From Algoriphagus resistens (GTDB lineage Bacteria; Bacteroidota; Bacteroidia; Cytophagales; Cyclobacteriaceae), in NCBI RefSeq assembly GCF_001442615.1, contig NZ_LMXN01000006.1, positions 62,001 through 126,000 of the forward strand: a stretch of 64,000 bases of DNA, in the 5' to 3' direction. Made by a program: the position numbers and the translations under genes. Position 1 is the first letter of the stretch, and each line of letters opens with the position of its first letter. Below are positions 1 through 8,900 of the stretch, piece by piece. The notes beneath the pieces are model-generated. The model was not told the origin of the DNA and did no database searches. It worked only from the letters and a program-made list of their open reading frames with translations.

Positions 1-99
1 TGAAATGGAAAGATCAACTGATATTTTCCATTTATGTGCCTTTGGAGCAGCCGTCCTCCCAAAATCCAACAAACCATTCCCCAGACTTACACCATCAAA

Positions 100-873
100 A
101 TGAAAGTAATCCTGATTGAAGACGAGCTTCCGGCAATAGAAAAAGTGAGGCATTTTCTGGAAAAATATGATTCAGAATCCCTCATTCTGGGAGTGGCGCA
201 TTCGGTAGCTGAAGCGATACCTTTACTCAGTAAATACGGAGAAGAAGCAGATCTGCTTTTGGTAGATATCCAACTGGAAGATGGGCTGTCATTTCAGGCA
301 TTGGACCAGGTTTCATTTTTCAAGCCTGTGATTTTCATCACCGCTCACAACCAATATGCTTTAGAGGCCTTTCAGGCAAATGGGATCGATTATCTGGTAA
401 AACCTATCCGATACAGCGCATTTCAAGCCAGCATTGACAAATTCCAACAGCTTCGGGGAACTACCCTCACTCAAAAGATAAACCATAATCTTTGGGGAAA
501 TTTCAATAAGCCTTCCTATAAAGAGCGCTTTATGGTGAAAATCGGAGAACACATTCATTCCATTCCCACTGCCTCCATCAGGCTTTTCAATACAGAAGGA
601 CGGAATACTGATCTCATCCTCCAGGATGGGAGAAAGTTCGTCACCGATTATAAAATGGAAACATTGGAGGAATTGCTGGATCCCTCGCTGTTTTTCCGTG
701 TCAACCGAAGTTTCATGGTTCACTTGAACGCTATCAAAGACGTACTGGTCTATTCAAACAGCAGACTTAAAATCAATCCTACACTCAGCTTTAAAGAAGA
801 AATAATTGTGAGCAGAGAAAGGGTAAACCGGTTTAAGGAATGGCTTGGAGGAACTACCTGTTCAGAAAAATAG
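100..873 (+). CDS. LytTR-family response regulator
   Basis: Cytoplasmic two-component response regulator of 257 residues. The receiver domain covers about residues 1-120, with the acidic pair near the N-terminus (IEDE), the phospho-acceptor aspartate at about residue 56 (LLLVDIQLEDG) and the late lysine in YLVKP. A LytTR DNA-binding domain follows at about 140-250, with the typical FFRVNRSFMVHLNAI segment. I chose the ATG at 100 because a receiver domain starts directly there (MKVILIEDE), whereas the longer frame from 34 adds 22 residues with no domain character. Members of this family usually pair with a membrane LytS-type kinase encoded just upstream; here that would lie before the window, so the partner is not visible. 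Confidence 0.93.
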   Translation: MKVILIEDELPAIEKVRHFLEKYDSESLILGVAHSVAEAIPLLSKYGEEADLLLVDIQLEDGLSFQALDQVSFFKPVIFITAHNQYALEAFQANGIDYLVKPIRYSAFQASIDKFQQLRGTTLTQKINHNLWGNFNKPSYKERFMVKIGEHIHSIPTASIRLFNTEGRNTDLILQDGRKFVTDYKMETLEELLDPSLFFRVNRSFMVHLNAIKDVLVYSNSRLKINPTLSFKEEIIVSRERVNRFKEWLGGTTCSEK

Positions 874-1288
874 GGTTTTGCATCCATCTCCCTTGTAGTC
901 CAGGTTACCTATGGCCTACTGAAAAACCCAGGCCATCTACGTTAAAAAAACAGGACAAAATGAGTGAATGACCCCAGTTTTTAATTTTAGATTTTGGTGC
1001 CATGGGTATAGCAATTTAGTGACAGTTCATATCCACCCATGCTGAAAAACCATTGCGCAGCAGTACCATCCCGGCAAGTCCTAACTGGTTTAGGGTCCAG
1101 ATGATAAAAACAATCCGCGACTGGCTGGCGTTTTTGGGCCTTGCGTGATCCTGAAGGTAACAGGTTTAAGTACATCACCCATGCTGTGAATCATAGAAGT
1201 CAATACTTAAAAATATAACTCAGAGTTAACTTTTTGCACACTGAAAGAAACTATAAAATCATGACCTTTAGTAAAAACCATTTTATTT
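874..1288. other. intergenic stretch, possible repeat-derived block
   Basis: No gene is supported here. The middle part, about 990-1180, looks less AT-rich than its flanks and has a 63-codon open frame on the minus strand with no domain and an unusual composition. It resembles the unique-looking but non-coding blocks often seen between Bacteroidota genes and could be a dispersed repeat, but only one copy occurs in the window. The last 100 bases before 1289 are AT-rich and presumably hold the promoter of the next gene; I found no clean TAnnTTTG box. Confidence 0.3.
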
Positions 1289-4200
1289 ATGAATAATTTT
1301 TTACTTAAAACAACCTGGATACTTTGGGCATTAACCAGCAGTTCTGCACTGGCCCAAGAGGTCTTCATCAATGAAATCCATTACGATAATTCCGGAACGG
1401 ATATCGGAGAAGCTATCGAAATTGCAGGGCCTGCAGGAACTGATCTTTCCGAATGGTCATTGGTACTTTATAATGGGGCAAACGGAACTGTTTATGATAC
1501 AGACAATTTAGCCGGATCAATTCCTGACTTAGGGAACGGTTATGGAGTTGTTGCCCTTTCTTATCCTTCAAATGGCATACAAAACGGATCCCCTGATGGA
1601 ATTGCCCTTATCCAAAATGGCACCGTCATTCAATTTCTAAGCTATGAAGGTTCATTTCAGGCAGTAGGCGGTCCAGCTGATGGAATGAGCAGCTCGGATA
1701 TTGGTGTGAGTGAAGCAGGTACCGCGCCTGTTGGCAGTTCTCTTCAGCTCTCAGGAAACGGAAAGGTATATTCTGATTTTGCATGGCAGAACTCTTCGAA
1801 CGCTACTTTTGGGACCTTCAATACCGACCAATCCTTTCAGGGTACGCCAGTACTTTTCATCAATGAATTTCATTATGACAATACTGGTACAGATGTAGGT
1901 GAAGGTATAGAAGTCGCGGGTACTGCAGGGCTGGATCTTACCGGGTATTCTTTGGTACTTTACAACGGAAATAATGGGGCTGTTTATAATACCATCGCCC
2001 TTAACGGTATTATCCCAAACCACGACAATGGATTCGGAACACTATTTATTGAAACCGTAGGGCTTCAAAATGGTTCTCCGGATGGTTTTGCTTTGGTAGG
2101 CCCAAGCCAGGAAGTAATCCAGTTTTTAAGCTATGAGGGGAATTTTATTGCCGTAGGAGGCCCTGCTGATGGAATGAACAGTGAGGATGTAGGTGTAGTC
2201 GAAGCTTCCTCTTCGCCGGTTGGAAACTCACTTCAACTTCAGGGTTCAGGCACTAAATATGCCGATTTTACCTGGTCTGATTCCCCTATCGCCAGTACCT
2301 ATAATGCTATTAATACCGAGCAAAGCTTCGGCGGAATTATCGTCGATCCTGAACCGGAATTGATCAGTATTGCAGCTGCCAGACAAAAAGCACTCGGTAC
2401 TAAAGTTATCGTAAAAGGCATTTTGACTGCCTCAGACCACTTCGGAGGACCTGCATTCATTCAGGATCAAACAGGAGGCATTCCGGTATTCGATTCCCAA
2501 ATCCACGGGAAGGAAGTTTTCCAAATCGGAGATGAAATCCAGCTGTTGGGCACTATCGGCTCATTTAACCAGCAACTTCAATTGGTGGAAGTTGAGGAGT
2601 TTGAATTGATCAGTTCCGGCAATCCACTAAGTCCGATTTCAGTAAGTATCAGTCAGCTCACCGCTGAACTGGAAGGCCAACTGATCAGTATATCTGCAGC
2701 CTCTTTTGCGACTCCAACCGGTCTATTGTTTCCGGAGAGCAACTATGTAATCACGGATGGCAGCGGCAACCTAGAACTTAGAATCGACGGGGAAATCACT
2801 AGCCTAGTCGGGCGTGTAATTCCTTCGGATGCACAGACCATTACCGGTGTATTGGGAAGTTTCCGGGGCACGCTCCAGCTTTTGCCAAGATTCTTGGAAG
2901 ATCTGCCGGGTACCAGCCCATATGCTCAGGAAGGTTCAGATATCCCTTCCGGTGAAACATTGGATATCATGACCTGGAATATGGAATTTTTTGGTGCTAC
3001 CCTTACAAATTATGGTCCTTCGGATGTAAATCTTCAAGCTGCAAATGCCTTAAAAGTATTCGAAGCTACCCTACCGGATATTATTGCCGTGCAGGAAGTG
3101 AGCGATGAATCTCTTTTAACATCCGTGGTAAGTCAGATGCCGGGATATTCCCTGATCTGCTCGGATCGCTATTCCTATTCATTCGACGGACCTGATCCAA
3201 GCTTTCCTCCACAAAAGCTGTGTCTTATTTACAATACCGCTGTGATAGACATTATCGGAGAGAGAGCCATGTTTGAGCAAGTTTATGATGAGGCCCGATT
3301 GGGATTAAATCCTATTCTGGACAGCTATCCTACGGGAACTCCATCTTCATTCTGGTCCAGCGGGCGTCTTCCATGGATGGTCACGGCCATAGCCGAAATC
3401 AACGGTGTGAAAGAAGAAATCAATTTGATCAACATTCATGCAAAATCAGGTTCTGCCACAGCGGATCTGAACCGAAGAAGATTTGACAACCAGGTCTTAA
3501 AGGATAGCTTAGACGCCTATTTTGCTGATGCAAATATCATCCTTCTGGGAGATTACAATGATGATCTGGACGAATCCATCGGTTCCGGACCAAGTACTTA
3601 TGAGGAATTTATTTCGGATGCTGATTTTGATGGTGTGACAGTGAGTCTCAGTGAGGCAGGTCTTCGCTCCTACATTTTCAATGATAATGTGATTGACCAC
3701 ATTACCTTATCCAATGAGCTTTATGACAATTACTTGGAAGGATCGGAAGGGCTGTTTATCCCTTTTAATCTGATTGACAATTATGCCAATACCACCTCTG
3801 ACCACCTGCCTGTATTTGTTCGGTTGCTGCCCGGTGAACCGTTGCTTTCGGATGCGGGTGAAGGGGCTGTAGTTTACTATGGTTACCCACCACTTTCCGG
3901 CACAGTTCTCAGCGCTGCAGATGCTGTGGGTGGCATCGCTCCTTATACTTATGCCTGGAGTGATGGCCAGGTAGGTCAGGAAATTACGGTTTCACCTACA
4001 GAAACTACCACCTATACCCTTACTGTCACAGATGCCCTGGGCAATGTGTTTACAGATGAGGTGACAGTTTGCGTGGTAGATGTGAGAAGTGGCAATAAAG
4101 GCGACAAAGTAATGGTTTGTCTACGTGCCGGGAATTCCGGAAAATCCCATACCCTGAGTGTAGCATTAAATGCTGTCCCTTCATTTCTAAAAAGAGGAGC

Positions 4201-4522
4201 AACTTTAGGAAGCTGCGGAACGGTGATTTGTGACATGGAAACAAGCACCGAGTCGCTTGTCTATAAGGAGGCACAAATCATAAAAGCTTACCCAAATCCT
4301 ATGGAGGATCAGATAGCCATTGAACTCGATCGGGAGATAAGTCTGGACATAAGCTATATTCTTTACAGTGATAGAGGCGAAATGATCGAAAGTGGTGTGA
4401 GCCAGTTTAATCAAGGGCGTAGTGAATTTATCATCCGATCCGACCGATTCAAGAAGGGCATTTATTTCTTACACTTAACGGGTGGGGATAATACTAAAAT
4501 TATCAGATTGCTGAAAAAGTAA
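1289..4522 (+). CDS. T9SS-exported protein with lamin-tail repeats and an endonuclease/exonuclease/phosphatase domain
   Basis: Large secreted protein of 1077 residues. A signal peptide occupies about residues 1-22. Two tandem lamin-tail-like domains follow (about 24-185 and 188-350), each opening with a matching motif (INEIHYDNSGTDIGE and INEFHYDNTGTDVGE). An OB-like region covers about 355-550. An endonuclease/exonuclease/phosphatase fold lies at about 555-845 with its catalytic blocks intact: TWNMEFFG, QEV, IHAKSG, LGDYNDD and SDHLPVF. An Ig/PKD-like segment follows, and the last 75 residues look like a T9SS sorting domain (AYPNPMED to the KIIRLLKK end). It is probably an extracellular nuclease releasing nucleotides or phosphate; a phosphodiesterase acting on another substrate is possible. 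It stands alone and is closed by a strong terminator. Confidence 0.9.
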   Translation: MNNFLLKTTWILWALTSSSALAQEVFINEIHYDNSGTDIGEAIEIAGPAGTDLSEWSLVLYNGANGTVYDTDNLAGSIPDLGNGYGVVALSYPSNGIQNGSPDGIALIQNGTVIQFLSYEGSFQAVGGPADGMSSSDIGVSEAGTAPVGSSLQLSGNGKVYSDFAWQNSSNATFGTFNTDQSFQGTPVLFINEFHYDNTGTDVGEGIEVAGTAGLDLTGYSLVLYNGNNGAVYNTIALNGIIPNHDNGFGTLFIETVGLQNGSPDGFALVGPSQEVIQFLSYEGNFIAVGGPADGMNSEDVGVVEASSSPVGNSLQLQGSGTKYADFTWSDSPIASTYNAINTEQSFGGIIVDPEPELISIAAARQKALGTKVIVKGILTASDHFGGPAFIQDQTGGIPVFDSQIHGKEVFQIGDEIQLLGTIGSFNQQLQLVEVEEFELISSGNPLSPISVSISQLTAELEGQLISISAASFATPTGLLFPESNYVITDGSGNLELRIDGEITSLVGRVIPSDAQTITGVLGSFRGTLQLLPRFLEDLPGTSPYAQEGSDIPSGETLDIMTWNMEFFGATLTNYGPSDVNLQAANALKVFEATLPDIIAVQEVSDESLLTSVVSQMPGYSLICSDRYSYSFDGPDPSFPPQKLCLIYNTAVIDIIGERAMFEQVYDEARLGLNPILDSYPTGTPSSFWSSGRLPWMVTAIAEINGVKEEINLINIHAKSGSATADLNRRRFDNQVLKDSLDAYFADANIILLGDYNDDLDESIGSGPSTYEEFISDADFDGVTVSLSEAGLRSYIFNDNVIDHITLSNELYDNYLEGSEGLFIPFNLIDNYANTTSDHLPVFVRLLPGEPLLSDAGEGAVVYYGYPPLSGTVLSAADAVGGIAPYTYAWSDGQVGQEITVSPTETTTYTLTVTDALGNVFTDEVTVCVVDVRSGNKGDKVMVCLRAGNSGKSHTLSVALNAVPSFLKRGATLGSCGTVICDMETSTESLVYKEAQIIKAYPNPMEDQIAIELDREISLDISYILYSDRGEMIESGVSQFNQGRSEFIIRSDRFKKGIYFLHLTGGDNTKIIRLLKK

Positions 4523-4540
4523 CTATTTATCAATTTTATG

Positions 4541-4572
4541 AGAAGGTCCAGAAATTTTCTGGACCTTCTTTG
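4541..4572 (+). terminator. rho-independent terminator after the nuclease gene
   Basis: A perfect 14-bp inverted repeat (AGAAGGTCCAGAAA with its complement at 4556-4569) with almost no loop, 18 bp past the stop codon. The stem ends in a TTCTTT tract on the plus strand. The symmetry could also let it work on the minus strand. Confidence 0.8.
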
Positions 4573-4703
4573 GCTGCGGAGGATAGCCCTTTAAATTCTG
4601 TATATTCCTCCAGGGTGATCAATTGGTATTTCTGCTTATCCAGTTTTTTTCACTTTATTCAGGCTTTTGTAAGCATATGACCTGCTTCTGCCTGTCAAAA
4701 CCA

Positions 4704-4958
4704 TGACCGGTTACAGAGTTGCTGATCACCCTGCTCCTGCACTTTTCGGTCAGCAGATGGTGGGGATACCTCTCAAGCATCCTGCTACTCACTGTATTTA
4801 CCACCTATGGGGGACTGATCTGGGCAGGGGCTTTCCCAAGGATACCCTGCAACTGTGCACGGATATTGGTATCCATGGGATGGGAAACCCATTTCTTCCT
4901 GAACCTTGGATTTATAGGAATGACAGTCTGGAGTATGGGGATGGAGAAATCAGCTACG
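4704..4958 (+). pseudogene. remnant of a MauE/DoxX-like membrane redox protein
   Basis: The reading frame after a TGA at 4704 encodes about 83 residues that look like the C-terminal half of a MauE-like membrane protein: a start like PVTELLITLLL, a transmembrane segment, then PCNCARILVSMGWETHFFLN, which matches the usual PCxCGG...W..H..FN pattern except that the two glycines are replaced. The N-terminal half is missing and the frame then runs on into sequence of no recognisable character to 5216. No good start codon is present. In Bacteroidota such genes usually sit with small exported proteins; none is intact here. I read it as a decayed copy, from pattern recognition only. Confidence 0.5.
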
Positions 4959-5216
4959 GTAAGTTATCGATATACCGAAGGCCCATACCGCGGACTAACC
5001 GATGACCCGGGGAAAAAGGAGGTCAAAAGCCCCCTAACAAGTAAATGGGGAGCAGCAACCTTAACTGCTAATGGCTGTAGCAGGTTTCAGCTGGATGACC
5101 AAGAACTGAAAAAGGGCGGTGGAAAAGTCCACCGCCCTACAGCCCAAATCCTGCAAGTGAAATGGGCTGCAAAAAATGCAACCGGAACAAAAAGATTGGC
5201 CTTGTTCTACTTTTGA

Positions 5217-5680
5217 AGGTTAAAACAACTCAGCCGATGAAAATAATCAGTGAATACAACATATACAACTAACTTTACAACAACTGCACCGTCTGTTTCC
5301 ATGATCGGAAGTGGAGACTCCAAACAATACTCTGCGGTACAGGGAGCAGAACCGGCTCCCGTATTTTTAAAAGCAGCATCTTTACTCCCTTCTAATACAT
5401 ATCCATTTCTTTCTTTTTCAATGTAATCGCAGCCTCAAAGGATCAAGTCATTGGTCTGCGTTGCCCAATTTTACTATCCTCATTGTTTTTTTGAACTGTC
5501 AAGGAAATACTACCATATTCATCTTCTCCCCGCCTCACCCACACTCAAATTAAGATTAAGATAAATCTACTGATATTTGGAGAGACATTATCACTAGAAA
5601 AAAGCCCTAGATCGTATTGATTAAAGAAGTACCTATAAAGGTTTACAACAATTGCAGCCATTTCAACTGAGCGGTAGAAA
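5217..5680. other. intergenic stretch without a supported gene
   Basis: No intact gene. On the minus strand between about 5430 and 5225 there is an open stretch of roughly 70 codons with paired cysteines and no start codon, immediately preceded by a TGA. It could be the tail of a decayed small exported protein of the kind that accompanies MauE-like genes, but this is a guess. Confidence 0.25.
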
Positions 5681-5827
5681 TGGCTACAATTGGCGCTGGG
5701 AAAAATAAATTTCCTTACCAAATCCTTAGCGTTGATAAAAGATGAATTGGATCTACTGCACCCTGTTCCCAAGGTGCATGAAGAGCTTATCATGCATAAA
5801 TTCCGTTTGGACTGGAACTACCATTTC
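5681..5827 (+). pseudogene. possible N-terminal fragment of a Fic-family protein
   Basis: About 49 codons after a TAG encode a segment ending in IMHKFRLDWNYH. It resembles the region just before the SNxIEGN motif at the start of many Fic-domain proteins (…DELDLLHPVP… then …RLDWNYHS). The homology-like segment stops at about 5827, a few bases before the stop codon of the minus-strand gene at 5845, and no Fic catalytic motif (HxFx[D/E]GNGR) is present. The assignment rests on pattern memory alone; if right, it is a truncated remnant. Confidence 0.3.
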
Positions 5828-5844
5828 AGGAAGCATCAAGGCCA

Positions 5845-6762
5845 TCAGTCATTTCCTCCTTCTGCTGTGATCAAAGTAATACCAGTCAGATCCGCTTTCC
5901 CTTGTTTCAAGAATTCGTAGGTCATCCGATCTGCCTTGCAGTCTATAAAACGGATACGTTTCAATTTTTTATTGTTCTTAAAAAACGTATTTATAAGTGT
6001 CGCATCCTGGAAGGTCACCCTGGTAAATGCACAGTTTTCAAAACAGCAGTCCTCAAACGTGCCATTGAAAACGATATCGGCAATATAGGTGGCGTTGAAA
6101 GAGGTACTGTTCCAAACGGCATCTACCATACTGCTTTTCTCGAAGCCCCCGGATTTAATAACTGATCCGGAAAAATCGGTACCGGAAAAATCGCATCCTT
6201 TGACATAGCTTTTTGAAAATTCTGTTTCTTTCAGGGAACTGCCCTTAAACAGATTGCCTAACAAATAAGAGTTCTGAATGTGGCTGTTGCTGATATCTGA
6301 ACCTGAAAAGTCGCAGCCGTCAACATTATTGCCCTTCAGAAGAAGTCCGGACAAATCAGAACCGATGAACAAGCAGCGCTGCATGTTGGATGAACCGAAT
6401 TTTTCATGTAGGTTTTTCAATCCGGAAAAGTCAGCGTCTACCCAGTTTCCCTGTGACATATCCCAGCTTAGTTTTCCCTTCTGCTTTTCATCCTGCAATT
6501 CAGCCGATTGTTTTACCAACGGCTCATTTGGTACCGCCCCAGTGACCGAGGATCGGAAGTTCTCAGAGAAATAGTTAAAATCAACTCCAAGAATTTCAGC
6601 AAGGCGGTTAAACGTAGTGATATCCGGCATGGATTCCCCACGCTCCCATTTACCTACCGCCTGTGGGCTGATGAATAATTGTTCGGCGAGCTGTGCCTGA
6701 GAAATAGTTGCCTTTTTTCGGGCTTCGGCAATTTTATTGCCAATCTTTTTAGTGTCTAACAT
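5845..6762 (-). CDS. XRE-type helix-turn-helix protein with pentapeptide repeats
   Basis: A 305-residue cytoplasmic protein. Residues 1-65 form an XRE/Cro-type helix-turn-helix (IAEARKKATISQAQLAEQL… then …AVGKWERGESMPD). A linker follows, and from about 105 to 280 there is a long array of pentapeptide repeats with the A(D/N)LxG-like spacing (DFSGSD, DFSGTDFSGS and similar), predicted to form a right-handed quadrilateral beta-helix. The architecture suggests a transcription factor whose C-terminal beta-helix senses or binds a partner; some pentapeptide proteins mimic DNA and bind gyrase, but nothing here shows that. It stands alone with no operon partner, so its target, possibly its own promoter, is unknown. 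Confidence 0.85.
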   Translation of the reverse strand: MLDTKKIGNKIAEARKKATISQAQLAEQLFISPQAVGKWERGESMPDITTFNRLAEILGVDFNYFSENFRSSVTGAVPNEPLVKQSAELQDEKQKGKLSWDMSQGNWVDADFSGLKNLHEKFGSSNMQRCLFIGSDLSGLLLKGNNVDGCDFSGSDISNSHIQNSYLLGNLFKGSSLKETEFSKSYVKGCDFSGTDFSGSVIKSGGFEKSSMVDAVWNSTSFNATYIADIVFNGTFEDCCFENCAFTRVTFQDATLINTFFKNNKKLKRIRFIDCKADRMTYEFLKQGKADLTGITLITAEGGND

Positions 6763-7081
6763 AGGTGCGAGTTTTACTATTTATGATGCTTCAAAGGTAT
6801 TTTCAAGCAGGCCCTGAATCAAAAAAAAACAGCTACTTACAGTTGTATCTGCACTACTTCTGGTTGTTTTCGACAACTATCAGGGGGAGGTGTAACATTC
6901 TTTAAGAGTTGACTGATTTTTACCACATAAGTTGGTAAAAAATCGATTGTTATTCGATTGATTGACCGTCTCCCTAGAATTTCGGAAAAGTGCAAAAAAA
7001 CCTAATCGAAGTCGCGCATTGTTATAGAAACTTCCTTACGTAAGGATAGCTTGCAGACCAAAAAATTCTCCCTTAACATTT
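6763..7081. other. intergenic stretch with two small inverted repeats
   Basis: No gene. It holds a 9-bp inverted repeat (TTTTTACCA at 6917-6925 paired with 6933-6941) and a perfect 14-bp palindrome, TCCTTACGTAAGGA, at 7033-7046, only 36 bp past the stop codon of the histidine kinase. Neither has a clear T-tract after it on the minus strand, so neither is a convincing terminator. The palindrome could be a regulator site, but there is no second copy that I can see. Confidence 0.4.
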
Positions 7082-8887
7082 TCAGCTGGCTAAGTTCAGC
7101 CTAATCCAAAATGAAGCCCCCTTTCCCTCCTCGGACTCCACCCCGATACTTCCCCCCATTGCCTCGATAAATTCTTTGGAGATGGCCAGTCCCAATCCCG
7201 TTCCCGAATCATCAGAATTCTTCAGCCGTGAAAATTTTCGAAAAATTTTCTTTTGATTTTCAACAGCAATACCCTGGCCCTGATCAATCACACCTATCTC
7301 CAAAAACTTCCCTTTTTGCGCTGTCTTTAGTTGAATTGTAGAACCTTCAGGCGCATACCTTATGGCATTTGTTAAAAGATTGTTCAATACCCACACAAGC
7401 TTATGGGCATCCACGGTAACAGCGGGGAGATTTGCTTCAGACAGATGCGTTATTTCCAATCCCTTATCTTTCAAAAATAGGCTCACCCCCTCCACTGCTT
7501 TATCAATCAGATTATCAGGAGATTCAACTGTTAGATTAACATCAATTGTTCCGCTCTCAATCTTGGATATGTCCAGAACTTCATTGATCATTCTTCTAAT
7601 GCGTTCACTATTATTTTCAATAGTCTCTACCAATTCTACCTGACTTGGAGCCAGCGAGCCTGTCTTTGTATTCCTAAGAAGATTAGTACTCATCAAAATT
7701 GCTGAAACGGGCGTTTTCAATTCATGTGAAAGCGTGGCTATGAAGTGGGTCTTCGCTTTATCTTTTTCTGTGAAATCGGTGATGTCTGTCAATACTATTA
7801 CATGTCCCATGAGACCTTCCTTCTTATCCTCTTCCAGACGGCCTACTACATTAATGATATTTTTGGCGAACAGCCTTTCCTTATGATTATCTATTATAGT
7901 TACCGGAGGGTAAATCTTTTCTTCGAAAGGCATAAAATCAATCATCAACTCTTGGATAAGGCTCTCCATCAATTGATTATCTGCAGCCAATTTAGGGGCA
8001 TATTCCCCCATTATCTGATCGCGGTCTAGACTCAACAGCTTCAAACAATGGTCATTTGCAAATATTACTTTTTTGCATTCATCCAGTCCCAGAATTGCTT
8101 CATCCATATGGTTAATGACCGCATTCAAGCGCTTCTGCTCATTGATAAGTTTAGCCAGATTAGAATCCTCAAACTTATCGAGTTTTGCTGCCATAAGATT
8201 AAAAAGACCTGCAAGTTTGCCATATTCATCCTTAGAGTGTAAGGGAATATTGACCTTGTAGTTTCCTTTCGAAATCTCCTTGATGGCCACAGCAAACGTC
8301 TTAAGAGGCCTTGAAATATAAATTGGCAGGGCGATTATAAAAACCAATGCAACCAAAATACTGGCCCCGGTAAAGATATTCATGTATAACACAGCATTCG
8401 AGGCGGTAGTACCTGCCAGCTCATTCTTGTGTAACATGGTCTCCTCATTTATTGAATAGATGCTCCCTGTCTGGATTTTTATCTGATAGATCATCGCCAG
8501 GATTTGATCATTAGTTGCAGCAGTTGAACTTGCTCCCGCCAGGTATAATCCCTCTAGCTTCTCCAGATTATCGGAGAGCTCTTTTGTAAGCTTTTTTTCA
8601 CCTGATTCTGTGACATTTACATGCTGTAGCCGGATGGCCTGCTTGATCGGATCAAAGATCTGTTGGGCTTCAGCTTCGGAAAATGCCTTATCTAAAACTT
8701 TTAACTGCAGCTCGTCGAGTTGGTGTTCAATGTCTCTGAGGTACATCAAGGTTCTGTAATTATCCTGCATAATGGCCGCAGAATCCTTTGCCAGCCATCG
8801 CAGGTAGTAACTTCCAAAACTTCCAAGGAGAATAATCACCCCGAAAAGAAAGAGCAGTGAGAAAAACAGTTTGTACTTAACTTTCAT
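7082..8887 (-). CDS. membrane sensor histidine kinase of the kdp block
   Basis: A 601-residue inner-membrane kinase. Two transmembrane segments (about 7-29 and 170-192) flank a periplasmic helical sensor region. A HAMP domain follows (about 192-245), then a PAS-like domain (about 250-365), a HisKA domain with the phospho-accepting histidine near residue 388 (FIATLSHELKTPVSA), and a HATPase domain with the N, G1 and G2 boxes (NNLLTNAIRYAPEG, DQGQGIA, GTGLGLAISKEF). It starts 13 bp after the stop codon of the separate KdpD sensor domain and ends the kdp block. In E. coli these two parts form one KdpD protein; here they are split. Its partner is probably the NtrC-type regulator at 16697-18037. 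Confidence 0.92.
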   Translation of the reverse strand: MKVKYKLFFSLLFLFGVIILLGSFGSYYLRWLAKDSAAIMQDNYRTLMYLRDIEHQLDELQLKVLDKAFSEAEAQQIFDPIKQAIRLQHVNVTESGEKKLTKELSDNLEKLEGLYLAGASSTAATNDQILAMIYQIKIQTGSIYSINEETMLHKNELAGTTASNAVLYMNIFTGASILVALVFIIALPIYISRPLKTFAVAIKEISKGNYKVNIPLHSKDEYGKLAGLFNLMAAKLDKFEDSNLAKLINEQKRLNAVINHMDEAILGLDECKKVIFANDHCLKLLSLDRDQIMGEYAPKLAADNQLMESLIQELMIDFMPFEEKIYPPVTIIDNHKERLFAKNIINVVGRLEEDKKEGLMGHVIVLTDITDFTEKDKAKTHFIATLSHELKTPVSAILMSTNLLRNTKTGSLAPSQVELVETIENNSERIRRMINEVLDISKIESGTIDVNLTVESPDNLIDKAVEGVSLFLKDKGLEITHLSEANLPAVTVDAHKLVWVLNNLLTNAIRYAPEGSTIQLKTAQKGKFLEIGVIDQGQGIAVENQKKIFRKFSRLKNSDDSGTGLGLAISKEFIEAMGGSIGVESEEGKGASFWIRLNLAS

Positions 8888-8900
8888 TTTATGAGTTGGA

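Noticed and set aside
987..1178. 63-codon minus-strand frame as a gene
   Set aside because: No domain, no ribosome site, no operon partner, and it lies in a block that looks repeat-derived.
4703..5005. 100-codon plus-strand frame at the MauE remnant
   Set aside because: The MauE-like residues are in a neighbouring frame, so this frame is a shadow.
6917..6941. TTTTTACCA inverted repeat as the kdp terminator
   Set aside because: The stem is AT-rich and no T-tract follows it on the minus strand.
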